Positions 31,873 through 40,740 of a DNA stretch of 64,000 bases are shown piece by piece. The notes under the pieces are model-generated. The model saw nothing but the letters and a program-made list of their open reading frames with translations, searched no databases and had not been told where the DNA came from. This DNA comes from Prorocentrum cordatum. Taxonomy: Eukaryota > Sar > Dinophyceae > Prorocentrales > Prorocentraceae. Within the stretch, counting starts at the first letter, position 1. Each line of letters starts with the position of its first letter. The position numbers and the translations under genes are program-made. Where the stretch lies: positions 1 to 64,000 of the forward strand of contig CAUYUJ010020281.1 of assembly GCA_963575745.1 (NCBI GenBank), in the 5' to 3' direction.

Positions 31873-32188
31873 AGTGTGCGGAGGCCGAGGTGCATGCGGA
31901 GCTGCTGGCCACGGCCGCCCTGGCCAACGCCAGGTCGGCCAGCCGTGCACTTGGTAGGCAGCTGGGGCGTGCGGCGGTTAAATGGCTGGGAGGCAAGCGG
32001 TAGGAGGAGGAACAAAGAGAAGAGTGGCCTGCTGGCTTCGGCAGAAGAGGTTGCTGCCTCGTCTGTAGCGCTGCTCCAAGGCAGGCCGCCCTGTCGGCGG
32101 CTGCTTGCCTGAGGTAGCGAGCCTTGTGAGGCCTGCGATTGCCGTTTCCGTGTGCGGAGGTGTGGCTCTGCCTGCAGCTGGTCTTGTA
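31873..32188. repeat. 300-bp direct repeat, left copy
   Basis: Shared phrases with 32403-32708 include AGGTCGGCCAGCCGTGCACT, GTAGGCAGCTG, CGTGCGGCGGTTAA and CTGCTCCAAGGCAGGCCGCC. The two copies flank a foldback. Confidence 0.8.
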
Positions 32189-32236
32189 TGCTCCTCCACA
32201 CACGGCCCCCCCCACATACCCTGTACCCCTCATACA

Positions 32237-32389
32237 GGGGGCCACATGCGAACCCTACCCCTACCCCCCACGATTTCTGGGGGGAAGGGTGGGGTTCACG
32301 TCGTTCGGGAGCTCCCGAGCGAAGTGACCCCCCCCCCCCCCCCCCTCAGAAATCGTGGGGGGTAGGGGTAGGGCTCGCATGTGGCCCCC
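32237..32389. repeat. foldback with 45-bp arms between direct repeats
   Basis: GGGGGCCACATGCGAACCCT...CCCCACGATTTCTG (32237-32279) pairs almost perfectly with CAGAAATCGTGGGG...ATGTGGCCCCC (32346-32389). The loop holds its own palindrome TCGGGAGCTCCCGA. A C run of about 20 lies next to the right arm. Confidence 0.85.
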
Positions 32390-32402
32390 TACTCATAGTT
32401 AA

Positions 32403-32708
32403 TCAGTGTGCAGAGGCCTGGGGCAGGCGACGCTGCTGGCTCTGGCCGCCCTGGCTAAAGCCAGGTCGGCCAGCCGTGCACTCGGTAGGCAGCTGAGGCG
32501 TGCGGCGGTTAAGTGAAGGAAGTAGATCGGTAGAGACGCTAAAGGCTGGCCTGTTGGCCGCGGCAGTCGGGGGCAAGTTGCCTCGTCTGTACCGCTGCTC
32601 CAAGGCAGGCCGCCCTGTCGGCGGCTCCGTATCTGATCTAGCGAGCACCATAATGCTTGCAGTTGCTGTGGCTGCGCGCGGACGTGTGGCTTTGCCTGTG
32701 CAGCTGGA
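32403..32708. repeat. 300-bp direct repeat, right copy
   Basis: Second copy of 31873-32188, in the same orientation, with an estimated 15-20 percent divergence by eye. Confidence 0.8.
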
Positions 32709-32904
32709 CTGATGAGTGTGGGTGGCCTGTCCAGGTGCTCAGTGGGGAGGCGCAGGTTTGCGCCATCCGCGGTGGCGGCCGCGGTAGTTATTTGTCCGCC
32801 GCCTCCCCCGTGCTCTCCCGGCGCCCACGCCCACGGTGAGAGGAGTCAAGGTTGCTGCAGGCGTAAGTTAGGCGAGCGTAAGAGGATGGCTGGATTTGGA
32901 TCAG

Positions 32905-33090
32905 CCTCGGATGAGGAGCAGGATGAGGATGAGGATGAGGAGGAGGAGGAGGAGGAGGAGGAGGAGGAGGAGGAGGAGGAGGAGGAGGAGGAGGGAGGAG
33001 GAGAGGAGGAGGAGGAGGAGGAGGAGGAGGTGGAGGAGGAGGAGGGGGAGGGGAAGGGGGAGGATGGAGGAGGAGGGGGAGGAGGGGGAG
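32905..33090. repeat. GAGGAT then GGAGGA array
   Basis: GATGAG units lead into about 150 bp of GGA triplets. GC-rich sequence to 33540 follows with no supported gene. Confidence 0.85.
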
Positions 33091-33542
33091 GAGTAATGAT
33101 GAAAGGGCCTGGATTTGGATGCGCCGGTGGACCCCTGTGGCAGGTCGTGGTGCCTGTGCGCCGCGGCCGCCGTGGCCCTGGCCAGGACAGCCGTCGGAGG
33201 GATCCCCGGTGTCCCGCCCTCCCCATGGGTGCAGTCCCGCCCCGCCGTCCCTCCGCAACAGGGAGGGTGTAGGGGAGGGTTCGCGGGTCGAACGGCGGGG
33301 GTCAGGGGGGCCATATGCGGGAAGGCGGCCCTCTCGCTCGACGACAGCTTTGCACTGGGCGTGCTCGGTACCGATCTGACAGCCGCGGACGGCCTGGAAT
33401 CAGGCCAGTGCGACAACGGCACGAGGCGGAATTTCGATCAAAAAGGAAGATCCGCAACCCCGTCGAAGACCCCAGGAGGGAGTGGAGGCTGGCAGAGATC
33501 CCTCTGACCGGCACCCGGTTATTCATGGCATGCACGGGCGAG

Positions 33543-33985
33543 GAAGCCATTCGTGTGCACCCATTGGGGCAGCGTGCCGTTCACGTAGCCGCCGAAGTGC
33601 ATACCATGATGTGAGGGCCGTCGCATGGGCCAGTAAGAGAGGTGGGAGTGCTGCAGTCGCCCGATGTGTGGTCCGCATAGCTTGCGTGAGTGAGGAAGCA
33701 AGTATTGTGGGCGCGCTGCGTAGCATAGCGTGCCGTTGATGTAGCCGCCGTGTGCTGGCCATGATGTGAGCGCCGTCGCCTGTGCCAATAAGAGAGGTGG
33801 GAGTACTGCTTTCGCCCGATGTATGGTCTGCATAGCATGAGTGGGTGGGAGGCCACTGTTGTGGACCCACTGTAGTATAGCGTGCCATTGATGTAGCTGC
33901 CGTACTGCAGACCCATGTGTGGGCGTCGTCGCATGTGCCAGTGAGACAGGTGGGAGTGCTGCTATTGTCCCGAGACTAGGAAATT
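33543..33985. repeat. 153-bp tandem repeat, about three copies
   Basis: Units begin at 33543, 33695 and 33849. Each carries AGCGTGCCGTT(C/G)ATGTAGC-like and AGAGAGGTGGGAGTGCTGC-like phrases in the same order. Divergence is moderate; all three stay nearly the same length. Minus frames of 100-120 codons cross it as a consequence. Confidence 0.8.
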
Positions 33986-34122
33986 TGAGATTGAGATGTG
34001 TGCCCAGCTGTGGCTGCTGCTGTCTAGACAGTGAGTGCGGCGGTCTGGCAAAAGAGTAGTGCCGAGGTCGGGAGCGGGTAAGGAGCAGCTGGTCGTGTCC
34101 ATCTTGGAAGACGCCTCGATCG

Positions 34123-34356
34123 TTAGCTGTCGTTGGAGCAAAATTTGTTGACTGCGAGGGAGGAATGGGCCGTCGGAGCGGACGACGGGGTGCCTGGTGT
34201 CGCAGATGGCATCTTCGCCGTTGGGCTTGCTGTGCTGTCGGTGATCTTGATTCGAGTTGCGGGCGAGCGCCGCGGTGCGATGCCTCCCAGTGGCGATGCT
34301 TGAAGCATCTCGCGTAGGCGTTGGCTGGCCGCTCTCGAGGCCATCGTCAGGAGCAT
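34123..34356 (-). CDS. small minus-strand ORF, unknown
   Basis: A 77-codon frame opens with an ATG inside the end of the next upstream minus-strand ORF (10-base overlap at 34347-34356). Its first part is helix-like (MLLTMASRAASQRLREMLQA), the rest is Ser/Thr/Pro-rich. No family recognised. It is the last member of a minus-strand ORF series. Confidence 0.35.
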   Translation of the reverse strand: MLLTMASRAASQRLREMLQASPLGGIAPRRSPATRIKITDSTASPTAKMPSATPGTPSSAPTAHSSLAVNKFCSNDS

Positions 34357-34739
34357 CCCTCTGGTGAGATGTCGGCTGTTGGAAGTCTGTGGTAGCTGTT
34401 ATGGCTGGGGGTCCCGGGGGTGGGGCTCTTATCTCGATCGTGCTCCGTCCCCTGCTGGGGTGCGGTGTTGCAGGTCGTGGGTGCTGGTGCAGTGCTGTCT
34501 CGTGGGGCGTGTCCGTGGTCGGGTGGGTCGTCCTTGTCGTCTGGACCTGGTCGCGTTGGCTGGCCCCTTGGGTATTCTGGTGGTGCGGCGTCCTGGCTGT
34601 TGATCAGATCGTGCGTTTTTTCGGTCATGTGGTTGGCAATGTCCCTCTGGTAAGCTGATGTTTCGAGCGGCGTTGGTATGCCCGTGGGATTCTGGCGTAT
34701 TCCCAGCTTGATGTAGGTGAGGATGTCCCCACGCTCCAT
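34347..34739 (-). CDS. minus-strand ORF, unknown, Pro/Thr-rich tail
   Basis: 130 codons from an ATG. The N-terminal third looks like folded protein (MERGDILTYIKLGIRQNPTG, YQRDIANHMTEKTHDLINSQ); the rest is Pro/Thr/Asp-rich and probably disordered. The preceding minus-strand segment (34760-34970) reads well in this same frame before a TAA near 34770, so it may be the tail of a longer broken gene. Function unknown. Confidence 0.4.
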   Translation of the reverse strand: MERGDILTYIKLGIRQNPTGIPTPLETSAYQRDIANHMTEKTHDLINSQDAAPPEYPRGQPTRPGPDDKDDPPDHGHAPRDSTAPAPTTCNTAPQQGTEHDRDKSPTPGTPSHNSYHRLPTADISPEGCS

Positions 34740-34759
34740 CCTTGCGTTGCAAGGACTCG

Positions 34760-35252
34760 TAGGTCCTTATGATATCATGTTGCAGCGCTGCGCCAGGCCC
34801 TTCTGTTTGTCCGTCATCCCGAACGCGTGGGCAGGTGGGTTGGCAGCCTCGCCCAAGTAGTTGTCCAGCGATCTGGAGAAATAGGCTATCACCTGGTCGT
34901 ACGAGTTTTGGGCAGTGTTCCAGTCGTATGTCGCCTCAGGGTCGCTGATCTCCGTGATGGCCTCCTTGGTCAGTTAGTTGACGTGTATCTGGAACAGCGG
35001 CGTAGGATGGTCGTATTGGATGCTGCTGATGCTATTGGTCAAGCGCCCGATGACGTCGTGCTGGAGCTCGGTTGTGGTTGTGCCTGAGCGGATGCCAACG
35101 TGCGGCTCCGCAACAGGTGTCGGGCCCCTCCTCGTAGATAGCGGCCATGCTTGATGCAGTGTGTGCTCCCGTAGTTTCCTTTGCGGGTGGTGGCTTGTAG
35201 CGGACCTCGGCTGGTGACCTGGCTGACGTGCTGTTCGCTGGGTAGCTCCCAT
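34760..35252 (-). pseudogene. minus-strand coding remnant, unknown
   Basis: The minus frame reads LQHDVIGRLTNSISSIQYDH and PTPLFQIHVN, then a stop near 34975. In the same frame it continues with TKEAITEISDPEATYDWNTA, SYDQVIAYFSRSLDNYLGEA and GMTDKQKGLAQRCNMIS. The composition is that of a real folded protein, unlike the GC-rich chance frames around. Upstream, YKPPPAKETTGAHTASSMAA lies in another frame. I recognise no family; it could be a structural or gag-like protein of a mobile element or virus-like insert. Confidence 0.45.
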
Positions 35253-35322
35253 CGCTGTTCGGTGGGACGGGCTCCGGCGGTGGCTTGGCAGGGAAATTCC
35301 TCTGGGGAATGGTGTCTTGACC

Positions 35323-35562
35323 TTATTGCTTACCTCCCATGCAAAAGTTCCTGCCGTCTGCCATCAGGGACAGGACGTCCGCCTGTGACGGGGTGCCCTC
35401 GTGTGGTGGTGTCGCGTCCCTTTGCGTAGGTGGTGGCTTAGCTGGATCTGCTGCGGGTGCGTATAGCACTTGGGTCGGTGCTGGGACTTTCCAGCGGCTT
35501 CCGTCAGCGGTGGATGTCATGACCTCAAAACCTGTAAGATTGGATCCCCCCTCGAACACCAC
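35323..35562 (-). pseudogene. minus-strand coding remnant, unknown
   Basis: A frame of 79 codons: VFEGGSNLTGFEVMTSTADG, then a Pro-rich linker and SQADVLSLMADGRNFCMGGK. It probably belongs to the same former gene as its neighbours on both sides, with indels between. Confidence 0.4.
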
Positions 35563-35586
35563 ATATTCTTTGAACGATTCATAATT

Positions 35587-35874
35587 TCATGCCGACCTGG
35601 GGGCCCTGGCGCGAGATCGACCCTCCGTTCTCGTAGTCGCGCCAAAAAAGTTTCCCAGGCTGACGCCATAGCAGCGCTCCCAAGAGAACTTGAATGCGAT
35701 TGCGGTTTCGCTCTGGACTGGTCTCATAGCAGCAGGAGTAAGTTTGGGCCCATTGTTTGTAGGCGATTGCCGACGCTGGGAGCCCTCACTATGTGCGCTT
35801 ACCTCTACAGTGAGACTGCCGGGTATTCCCACATCCCCATTCACCGCCCGTTCAAGACCCCGCAGCCCATACAT
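35587..35874 (-). pseudogene. minus-strand coding remnant, N-terminal part?
   Basis: 95 codons ending in FKFSWERCYGVSLGNFFGAT and an Arg-rich tail. The start lies in a 29-bp perfect palindrome (35863-35891). It could be the first part of the same broken gene as 34123-35562. No domain recognised. Confidence 0.35.
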
Positions 35875-35891
35875 CTAGGATGTATGGGCTG
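35863..35891. repeat. 13-bp-arm hairpin, 3-base loop
   Basis: CAGCCCATACATC, loop TAG, then GATGTATGGGCTG: a perfect inverted repeat. No U-run follows on either strand, so it is not a typical bacterial-style terminator. It may be a nuclease, replication or packaging signal of the minus-strand ORF group, which is speculation. Confidence 0.75.
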
Positions 35892-36009
35892 GGGGGTCGT
35901 GATCGGGCGATGTGCTGAGTGGTTGGTTGTTGTCGATGTGGGTAATGCCCTGCTCCGTTGTTGGTGGCGGTCCGTCTGCAACCAGATGGACAAAGTCGTG
36001 AAAGGAAGC

Positions 36010-36470
36010 TGACTAGGGGTTACCAGTCCTCTACGAAGCAAAACGAGTTAGGCTGCTTAAGGCCTGGTGCAGCAATCGCGGCCTAAGATGGGCTCACGTG
36101 CGGAACGAGAAGCCGAAGAGGTAAGAAGGGACACCTCAGAAGTTTGTTGCTCTGCCTCAGGAGCCTGGAGTACAGGAGTGCAGAACTGCTCGAAGTATGC
36201 AGCCACTCAACTGGCATACCGGAGCACATGTGAAAGCGACAGAATAAAACCACCGCGGAAGCAGAGGAGGAAACATGCTATTTTCTTTTCTGTCCGGCGC
36301 AAGGCTGAGGCCAGCTGACCTTTGAACCGCCGGCACCTTCACCACGGCCAATGGAAGGTTTCCTTGCCGAAGCGCCTTTCGCATCCGCCCGAGACTGTGA
36401 ACTATCTGAGGCTAGAACAGATGACGCTGCAAGAGATCTCACCAGAGTGTGAGCACTCGTGCCATCAGCC
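36010..36470. other. unique sequence, nothing supported
   Basis: This lies between the two groups of minus-strand ORFs. Short frames occur on both strands without domains. Confidence 0.35.
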
Positions 36471-36473
36471 GAA

Positions 36474-36719
36474 TCAGCTCGCAGCGCGCCCGACATCAAA
36501 GACGGAGCTGGTGCCAGCGGCGCGCCGGTCAGACATTTCTACGTCCACACGGCGAGGGTGAACCAGCGCCCGGACGTAGAGCAGGTGCCAGAGCGGGCTC
36601 TGCAGCAGAACTTCCCCCGAGGTGTATGCGTAGGCCGGCTGCACCTGCTGGATGTCGTATGGCATCAATGCGAAGTTGCGGGCCATCAGGAAGAAGATGA
36701 GGAGGAGCAGGAACATCAT
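36474..36719 (-). CDS. small membrane-anchored protein, unknown
   Basis: 81 codons. The N-terminus MMFLLLLIFFLMARNFALMP is a single hydrophobic segment typical of a signal anchor; the remainder is soluble (PYDIQQVQPAYAYTSGEVLL, then Arg/Asp-rich). Its ATG overlaps the stop of the next ORF by ATGA (36716-36719), an arrangement of translationally coupled or compact viral/mobile-element genes. No family recognised. Confidence 0.45.
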   Translation of the reverse strand: MMFLLLLIFFLMARNFALMPYDIQQVQPAYAYTSGEVLLQSPLWHLLYVRALVHPRRVDVEMSDRRAAGTSSVFDVGRAAS

Positions 36720-37003
36720 GTGCCTTCAGCTTGGCGGCCCGGCTCGTAAATGTCTCGTTGGACGACGTCGTGGTCGGCTTGCTGTTGTTGCGTCGTACGT
36801 GGGGGTTTCTGGGGGATCGGCAGGGTGAGGATCTGGTCGGGTGGGCTCGCGCGCGTAGGTCTGGCGGCCCCTGGTGGATTCGCGGCCTGGATCTCTGTGA
36901 TGTTCCTGGTAATGCCCTCCAGGGTCAGCATGTCGTCGCTCTGGTTATTCGTGATGTGTACGACGTACGTTCTGCCCTGCGGGTTCCCGATATGGAGAGT
37001 CCC
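36716..37003 (-). CDS. minus-strand ORF upstream of membrane protein, unknown
   Basis: The frame is open from just after a TAG at 37004-37006 and first reaches ATG at 36931. Its upstream part, NPQGRTYVVHITNNQSDDML, reads as protein, and TLEGITRNITEIQAANPPGA follows; the tail is Pro/Gln-rich and ends with the ATGA overlap. A different frame just upstream (about 36960-37075) gives GYYKQYIDAVKNNVAHTNID, so the original gene probably began further upstream and has an indel near 36990. Function unknown. Confidence 0.4.
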   Translation of the reverse strand, partial: GTLHIGNPQGRTYVVHITNNQSDDMLTLEGITRNITEIQAANPPGAARPTRASPPDQILTLPIPQKPPRTTQQQQADHDVVQRDIYEPGRQAEGT

Positions 37004-37079
37004 CTAGTTGGTCGATGTTCGTGTGGGCGACATTGTTCTTGACGGCGTCGATGTACTGCTTGTAGTATCCACCGCTTCC

Positions 37080-37175
37080 TCCTACTCCTCCTTCTCCTCT
37101 TCACCCTCCACCTTGCATCTCCCTCCTCCTCCTCCACCTCCTCCTCCTCCTTCGCCTTCGCCTTCCTGCTGCTTG
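37080..37175. repeat. CTCCTC pyrimidine array
   Basis: CTC/CTT triplets between the minus-strand ORFs and the YR element. GC-rich sequence to 37358 holds nothing supported. Confidence 0.75.
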
Positions 37176-37358
37176 GTTTACGCAGCGCCATCGGGCGTAC
37201 CCAGCCCGCGCCGCCGCACCGTCGCGCCCCCGCGCACGCCGCGGGCGGAGGTGCGGGGGTGCCCCGGTCCTTTGGGAGGACCCTGTCCGAGGAGGGGGAG
37301 GGGGTGGAGGCCAGCTTCCCATCCTTGATCTTGAGGCCTCCGATGCAGGAGGCTCGGA

Positions 37359-37421
37359 GACTTGTCCTCAGAACGTGCAGGAGATGAATACACAGAGTCC
37401 GTATACGTTTCGCTCAAGCCT
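37359..37421 (+). repeat. split direct repeat A1
   Basis: This starts GACTTGTCCTCAGAACGTGC and ends CGCTCAAGCCT; one mismatch in 63 bp to A2. It contains the ATG of the first ORF. Confidence 0.9.
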
Positions 37422-37926
37422 TTTTCGCCTCAGGGAGCACCTGACACGTATGCGCCCTCTCGCTCTCCGGCCGCCATCCTGGTTGCTGGTCTGCATCTGG
37501 TGTGCTCTGGACGCGTGGCAGCCAGGCTTGCTGCGCGCGGGCGGCGGAGGCGGTCCGCCCGACGACTGGGACAGTCGGGCGGCCCTCGCTGCCCAGCGGG
37601 CTGCCGAGCGCGGGGCCCAGCTCGCCGCGGCGCACGCGGCCAACCTCAGCCAGTGCCACGCCGCGCTGGACGAGGTGCAGGTCGCGCTGGCCAACCTGTC
37701 CGCGGAGCTGGCCGAGCTCCGCGCCCTGCAGGCCGCGCCGGCCGAGCTGCCCGAGGAGCCCGACACGCTCCTGTGGCACGCGCTCGGAGTGGTGCTGACC
37801 GCGGCGCTGACGCAGTGTGGCGCTTGCCTCGCCGCCTGGCGTCGCCGCGATGGCCCTCCTGCCCGCGAACCTGAGCCTCTTCCTGAGCGACGGGACCGCC
37901 GCCCTGGCAGAGGAGTTCTTCAATGA
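37384..37926 (+). CDS. YR element ORF1, small coiled-coil/membrane protein
   Basis: 180 codons from an ATG that lies inside A1. Two hydrophobic segments are visible: PPSWLLVCIWCALDAW (about residues 34-49) and LLWHALGVVLTAALTQCGA (about 128-146). Between them is an Ala/Leu/Glu-rich coiled-coil-like stretch (HAALDEVQVALANLSAELAE). The end is basic. It overlaps the next ORF by 77 bases in another frame. The function is unknown; in such elements the first ORFs are structural. Chance openness in GC-rich DNA is possible, but the heptad pattern and the ATG in the conserved repeat argue for a real product. Confidence 0.45.
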   Translation: MNTQSPYTFRSSLFRLREHLTRMRPLALRPPSWLLVCIWCALDAWQPGLLRAGGGGGPPDDWDSRAALAAQRAAERGAQLAAAHAANLSQCHAALDEVQVALANLSAELAELRALQAAPAELPEEPDTLLWHALGVVLTAALTQCGACLAAWRRRDGPPAREPEPLPERRDRRPGRGVLQ

Positions 37927-38200
37927 GCTGGTGCCAGGGCGGGTCGTGTGCTTCTACTATGAGGACGACCCGAACATATGGCACGAACGGTTGCTGTTGT
38001 GGCCGTCCCCTGGCGCCTTCCCCAACACATGCTGGACTTGCCTCACGCCTGACGGCGACGTGTACCCTGAAGAGATGGCGGCAGGGCCCGATGGCGACGG
38101 GCCGAGCCGCGTTTCCCTCACGATGGGGGCGACTCCCGCTGCTGTTCGCCCCCGGGGCGAGTCTACAGGTTTCGTGAATATCCCGCCGAGGAGGACATGA
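37850..38200 (+). CDS. YR element ORF2, gag-like
   Basis: 116 codons from the ATG at 37850. The segment GRVVCFYYEDDPNIWHERLL followed by CWTCLTPDGDVYPEEM is of a kind I associate with gag-type ORFs of dinoflagellate retroelements (recollection, not searched). The stop overlaps the next start by ATGA at 38197-38200, so the two are probably coupled or parts of one polyprotein. The C-terminal third is Pro/Arg-rich. Expected role: particle assembly or RNA packaging. Confidence 0.55.
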   Translation: MALLPANLSLFLSDGTAALAEEFFNELVPGRVVCFYYEDDPNIWHERLLLWPSPGAFPNTCWTCLTPDGDVYPEEMAAGPDGDGPSRVSLTMGATPAAVRPRGESTGFVNIPPRRT

Positions 38201-39270
38201 TCGACCTCTTTCGGGACGCTCGCCTGGCCGCCCGCAACGCCGGCTTGCGCGAGTCCGAGCCGGCCGCCTTCATGCGCGACGGCGGCCAGCCCACCAAGAG
38301 CATGACGGTCAGCTTCAACGACGTGCCAGGCTTCTTGCGCCGCACGCGGGGCAAGGGCCCGTCCGCTGCCGTGCCGCGCGGCCCGCCTCGTGGCCCGCCT
38401 GTGGCCCCGCCCCCGCTGGACGCCGCGGGCGCTGAGCCAGGGGCGCTCGCCGACGGCGAGGTCGGGGGCGCTCCGACCCCGAGGGACGGCCCTGGCGCGG
38501 TGGTGCTCACTGACGAGCGGGCCGCGCCGCCTGGGTCTGCATGGTTTGTGATGAAGACGGTCCCGAACGAGTGCCAGCAGTTCGACGAGGTCGTCCCGAA
38601 GGCGGGTGACGTGGTCTGGGGCGAGAGCGGGCTCTACAGCACGGCGGGCGGTTTCGTCGTGCCGATCGAGCTCCACCCTGCCCCGCTGCCTGTCGAGGTG
38701 TTGGACAAGGTAGCTGACGACGACGCCCGCCTCCTCGGCCCTCTCCAGCGCGCGCGGGAGGGCCGTAGGCACCGCGACTTTCGCGAGGCGGTGTCGTCCA
38801 TGAGGCAGGAGCAGCATGACGACTTCCCGCTCGTCGGGGAGCGCAGTTTCAAGTGGCTGTGCGACTACATCGTCGACCACGGCGGCACCCCCGACGGCCG
38901 CCGCACCAAGTGGATGATGGAGAGCGGCTGCACCAAGGATTCGGCGGCCGCGCACATCCACGACGTGCTCGGCTTCGCCATCGAGATGGCCGTCACCTAC
39001 GACCAGGTCGACGGCTCCAACCTCGCCAGCATGGAGGTGGTCTCGCGGGCCTACCAGCTGATCGAGGAGACCATGGGGAGCATGAAGATCGAGGGCGTCG
39101 AGCACTACATCGGCCGCCAAAAGCAGAGCGCCCGCGGTGGCGTCGCGGTGGCGCCGGGGGTCGCCAAGTACGCCACCGACCAGCTCGCCAAGGAGACGGA
39201 GATCCAGAAGCAGAGGCGCAAGGCGCGCGAGGAGAAATCTGCCCAGTCGGGCAGGAAGGACAAGGGGTGA
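38197..39270 (+). CDS. YR element ORF3, gag-like
   Basis: 357 codons, intact. The N-terminal 50 residues are charged. A Pro/Ala-rich linker runs from about residue 55 to 115. A folded region follows (about 115-330), with SFKWLCDYIVDHGG, KWMMESGCTKDSAAAHIHDV and SMEVVSRAYQLIEETMGSMK, and it ends in a Lys/Arg/Glu-rich tail (ETEIQKQRRKAREEKSAQSG). No zinc knuckle is seen. Helical capsid-like region plus basic tail fits a nucleocapsid/gag role. It starts within the stop of ORF2 and is followed 95 bp later by the RT frame. Confidence 0.6.
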   Translation: MIDLFRDARLAARNAGLRESEPAAFMRDGGQPTKSMTVSFNDVPGFLRRTRGKGPSAAVPRGPPRGPPVAPPPLDAAGAEPGALADGEVGGAPTPRDGPGAVVLTDERAAPPGSAWFVMKTVPNECQQFDEVVPKAGDVVWGESGLYSTAGGFVVPIELHPAPLPVEVLDKVADDDARLLGPLQRAREGRRHRDFREAVSSMRQEQHDDFPLVGERSFKWLCDYIVDHGGTPDGRRTKWMMESGCTKDSAAAHIHDVLGFAIEMAVTYDQVDGSNLASMEVVSRAYQLIEETMGSMKIEGVEHYIGRQKQSARGGVAVAPGVAKYATDQLAKETEIQKQRRKAREEKSAQSGRKDKG

Positions 39271-39365
39271 CCTGGGGTCAGCGATCGGGGGGTGGCTCGA
39301 CCCGATCGCCGCATTTCGAGAGCCAGTTTTGTGGACCTGCTGATGTCCAACCTCCTGGCGATGAC

Positions 39366-40740
39366 ATGCTGCCTTTTGCCGTGTCTGCGTCGCCGATTGC
39401 TTCACCTCCACCGCCTGGACTTTCCCGTTCGGTTCGGGCTCGCCTTTCCCGCGCCCAGTTGATCGAGGAGCGTACTCGGGACACCGTGGAGTGCCTCAAC
39501 CTGCTTGGGGGCTACGCCACACCGCGGGTCGCGCCAGAGCGCCTCTCACATCTGGATGATCTGCTGCATCGGCGTGTTCGAGGGTTGTATCGTGATATGG
39601 CTGCCCCTCCGAGCACGTCGGCACAGGAAGCCTGCTCAGAGCTTTCGGGCCGCCCGTGTCTGCACTGCGACACGGCCAATGACTCGCCGCTGAGGCCCTA
39701 CGCTCCGCACCTCGTGAGCTGGCCCGAGTTGGGAAACGAGCCTCAGTGGCTCGCGGATCGGCTGGGGACAAGCGAACGATGCTCTCTCTTGGACCTCGAC
39801 CATGCTTTGCTGCTGCCGCCACCGAGCTTCGACGAGGCCGTGGAGACAGAGGGGAGGCCCACGTGGTACATGGGCCCTGTGCTGGAGCGGAACAGGCCGC
39901 TCTACCTTGAATTCATCCAGTCTGGCATCTCGCGGGGCGTCTTCGTCTTAGGGAAAGAGAGGGCCGAGGACGTCTCCGCCTTCTTCGTGGCTAAGAAGGA
40001 CGAGCGGATCAGGATGGTGCTGGGCTGCAGGCGTAGCAACCAGCGGTTTCAGCCTCCTCCGTCGGTCAGCCTGTTCTCCGCCGCGGGGTTCGCGGACCTC
40101 GAGGTGCCGAAGGACACGCCCCTCTACTACGCGGGGGTGGACGTCCAGAACGCGTTCTACCAACACAAGCTGCCGGCCTACCTGCGGTCGTACTTCTGCT
40201 TGCCGAAGGTCACCGCGGGCGAGCTCGGCATCGGCAGGCTTGACGGGCGGCGTGTCCCGCCCTGGGCCTGCCTTTGCCCACAACTTGCCGTTGTTCCCAT
40301 GGGGTGGAGCTGGGCACTCATCTTCGTTCAGAAGGCTCACGAGCGGACGCTGGACCAGCACGACGCCCTGAGGCCCGAGCGGCGGGCGGTCGACTTCGTG
40401 CCGGTCCCCAGCCCGCTCGAGGAGCCCATCCACTCGCTGTGCGTCGACAACGTGCTCGTGGCTGGCACCGACCGCGAGGCCGTGACCAAGGTCAGGCGCG
40501 AGGCCTCCAAGGCGCTGGAGGGCTCCGGCCTGGCCGTCCATGACGAGACCGACGCCGCCGAGAGCATGGCCATGCTCGGCGGGCAGCTGCAGGGATCGCC
40601 TGCCCGCGCCACCTTGGCGCCGCGGCGGTTCTGGAAGCTGTGCATGGGGCTCGGCTACTTGGGGCAGCGCCGGCCCCGCGTCACCAGCCGCGACGTCGAG
40701 CACGTCATCGGCCACTGCGCGTTCGCCGCGCTGTGTTCGT
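39366..40740 (+). pseudogene. YR element reverse transcriptase
   Basis: The frame starts at the first ATG after ORF3 and keeps sense to about 40740. Fingers/palm: ISRGVFVLGKERAEDVSAFF, RMVLGCRRSN; motif A YYAGVDVQNAFYQ (Asp at 40140-40142); motif B VVPMGWSWALIFVQKAHE; motif C SLCVDNVLVAG with CVDN at 40440-40451. The second catalytic position of YxDD is Asn here, which I believe is usual in this dinoflagellate lineage rather than a lesion. Near 40725-40745 the homologous reading moves to another frame (AVFVQQNYQRARPLWASARR), so an indel uncouples it from RNase H. Confidence 0.75.
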
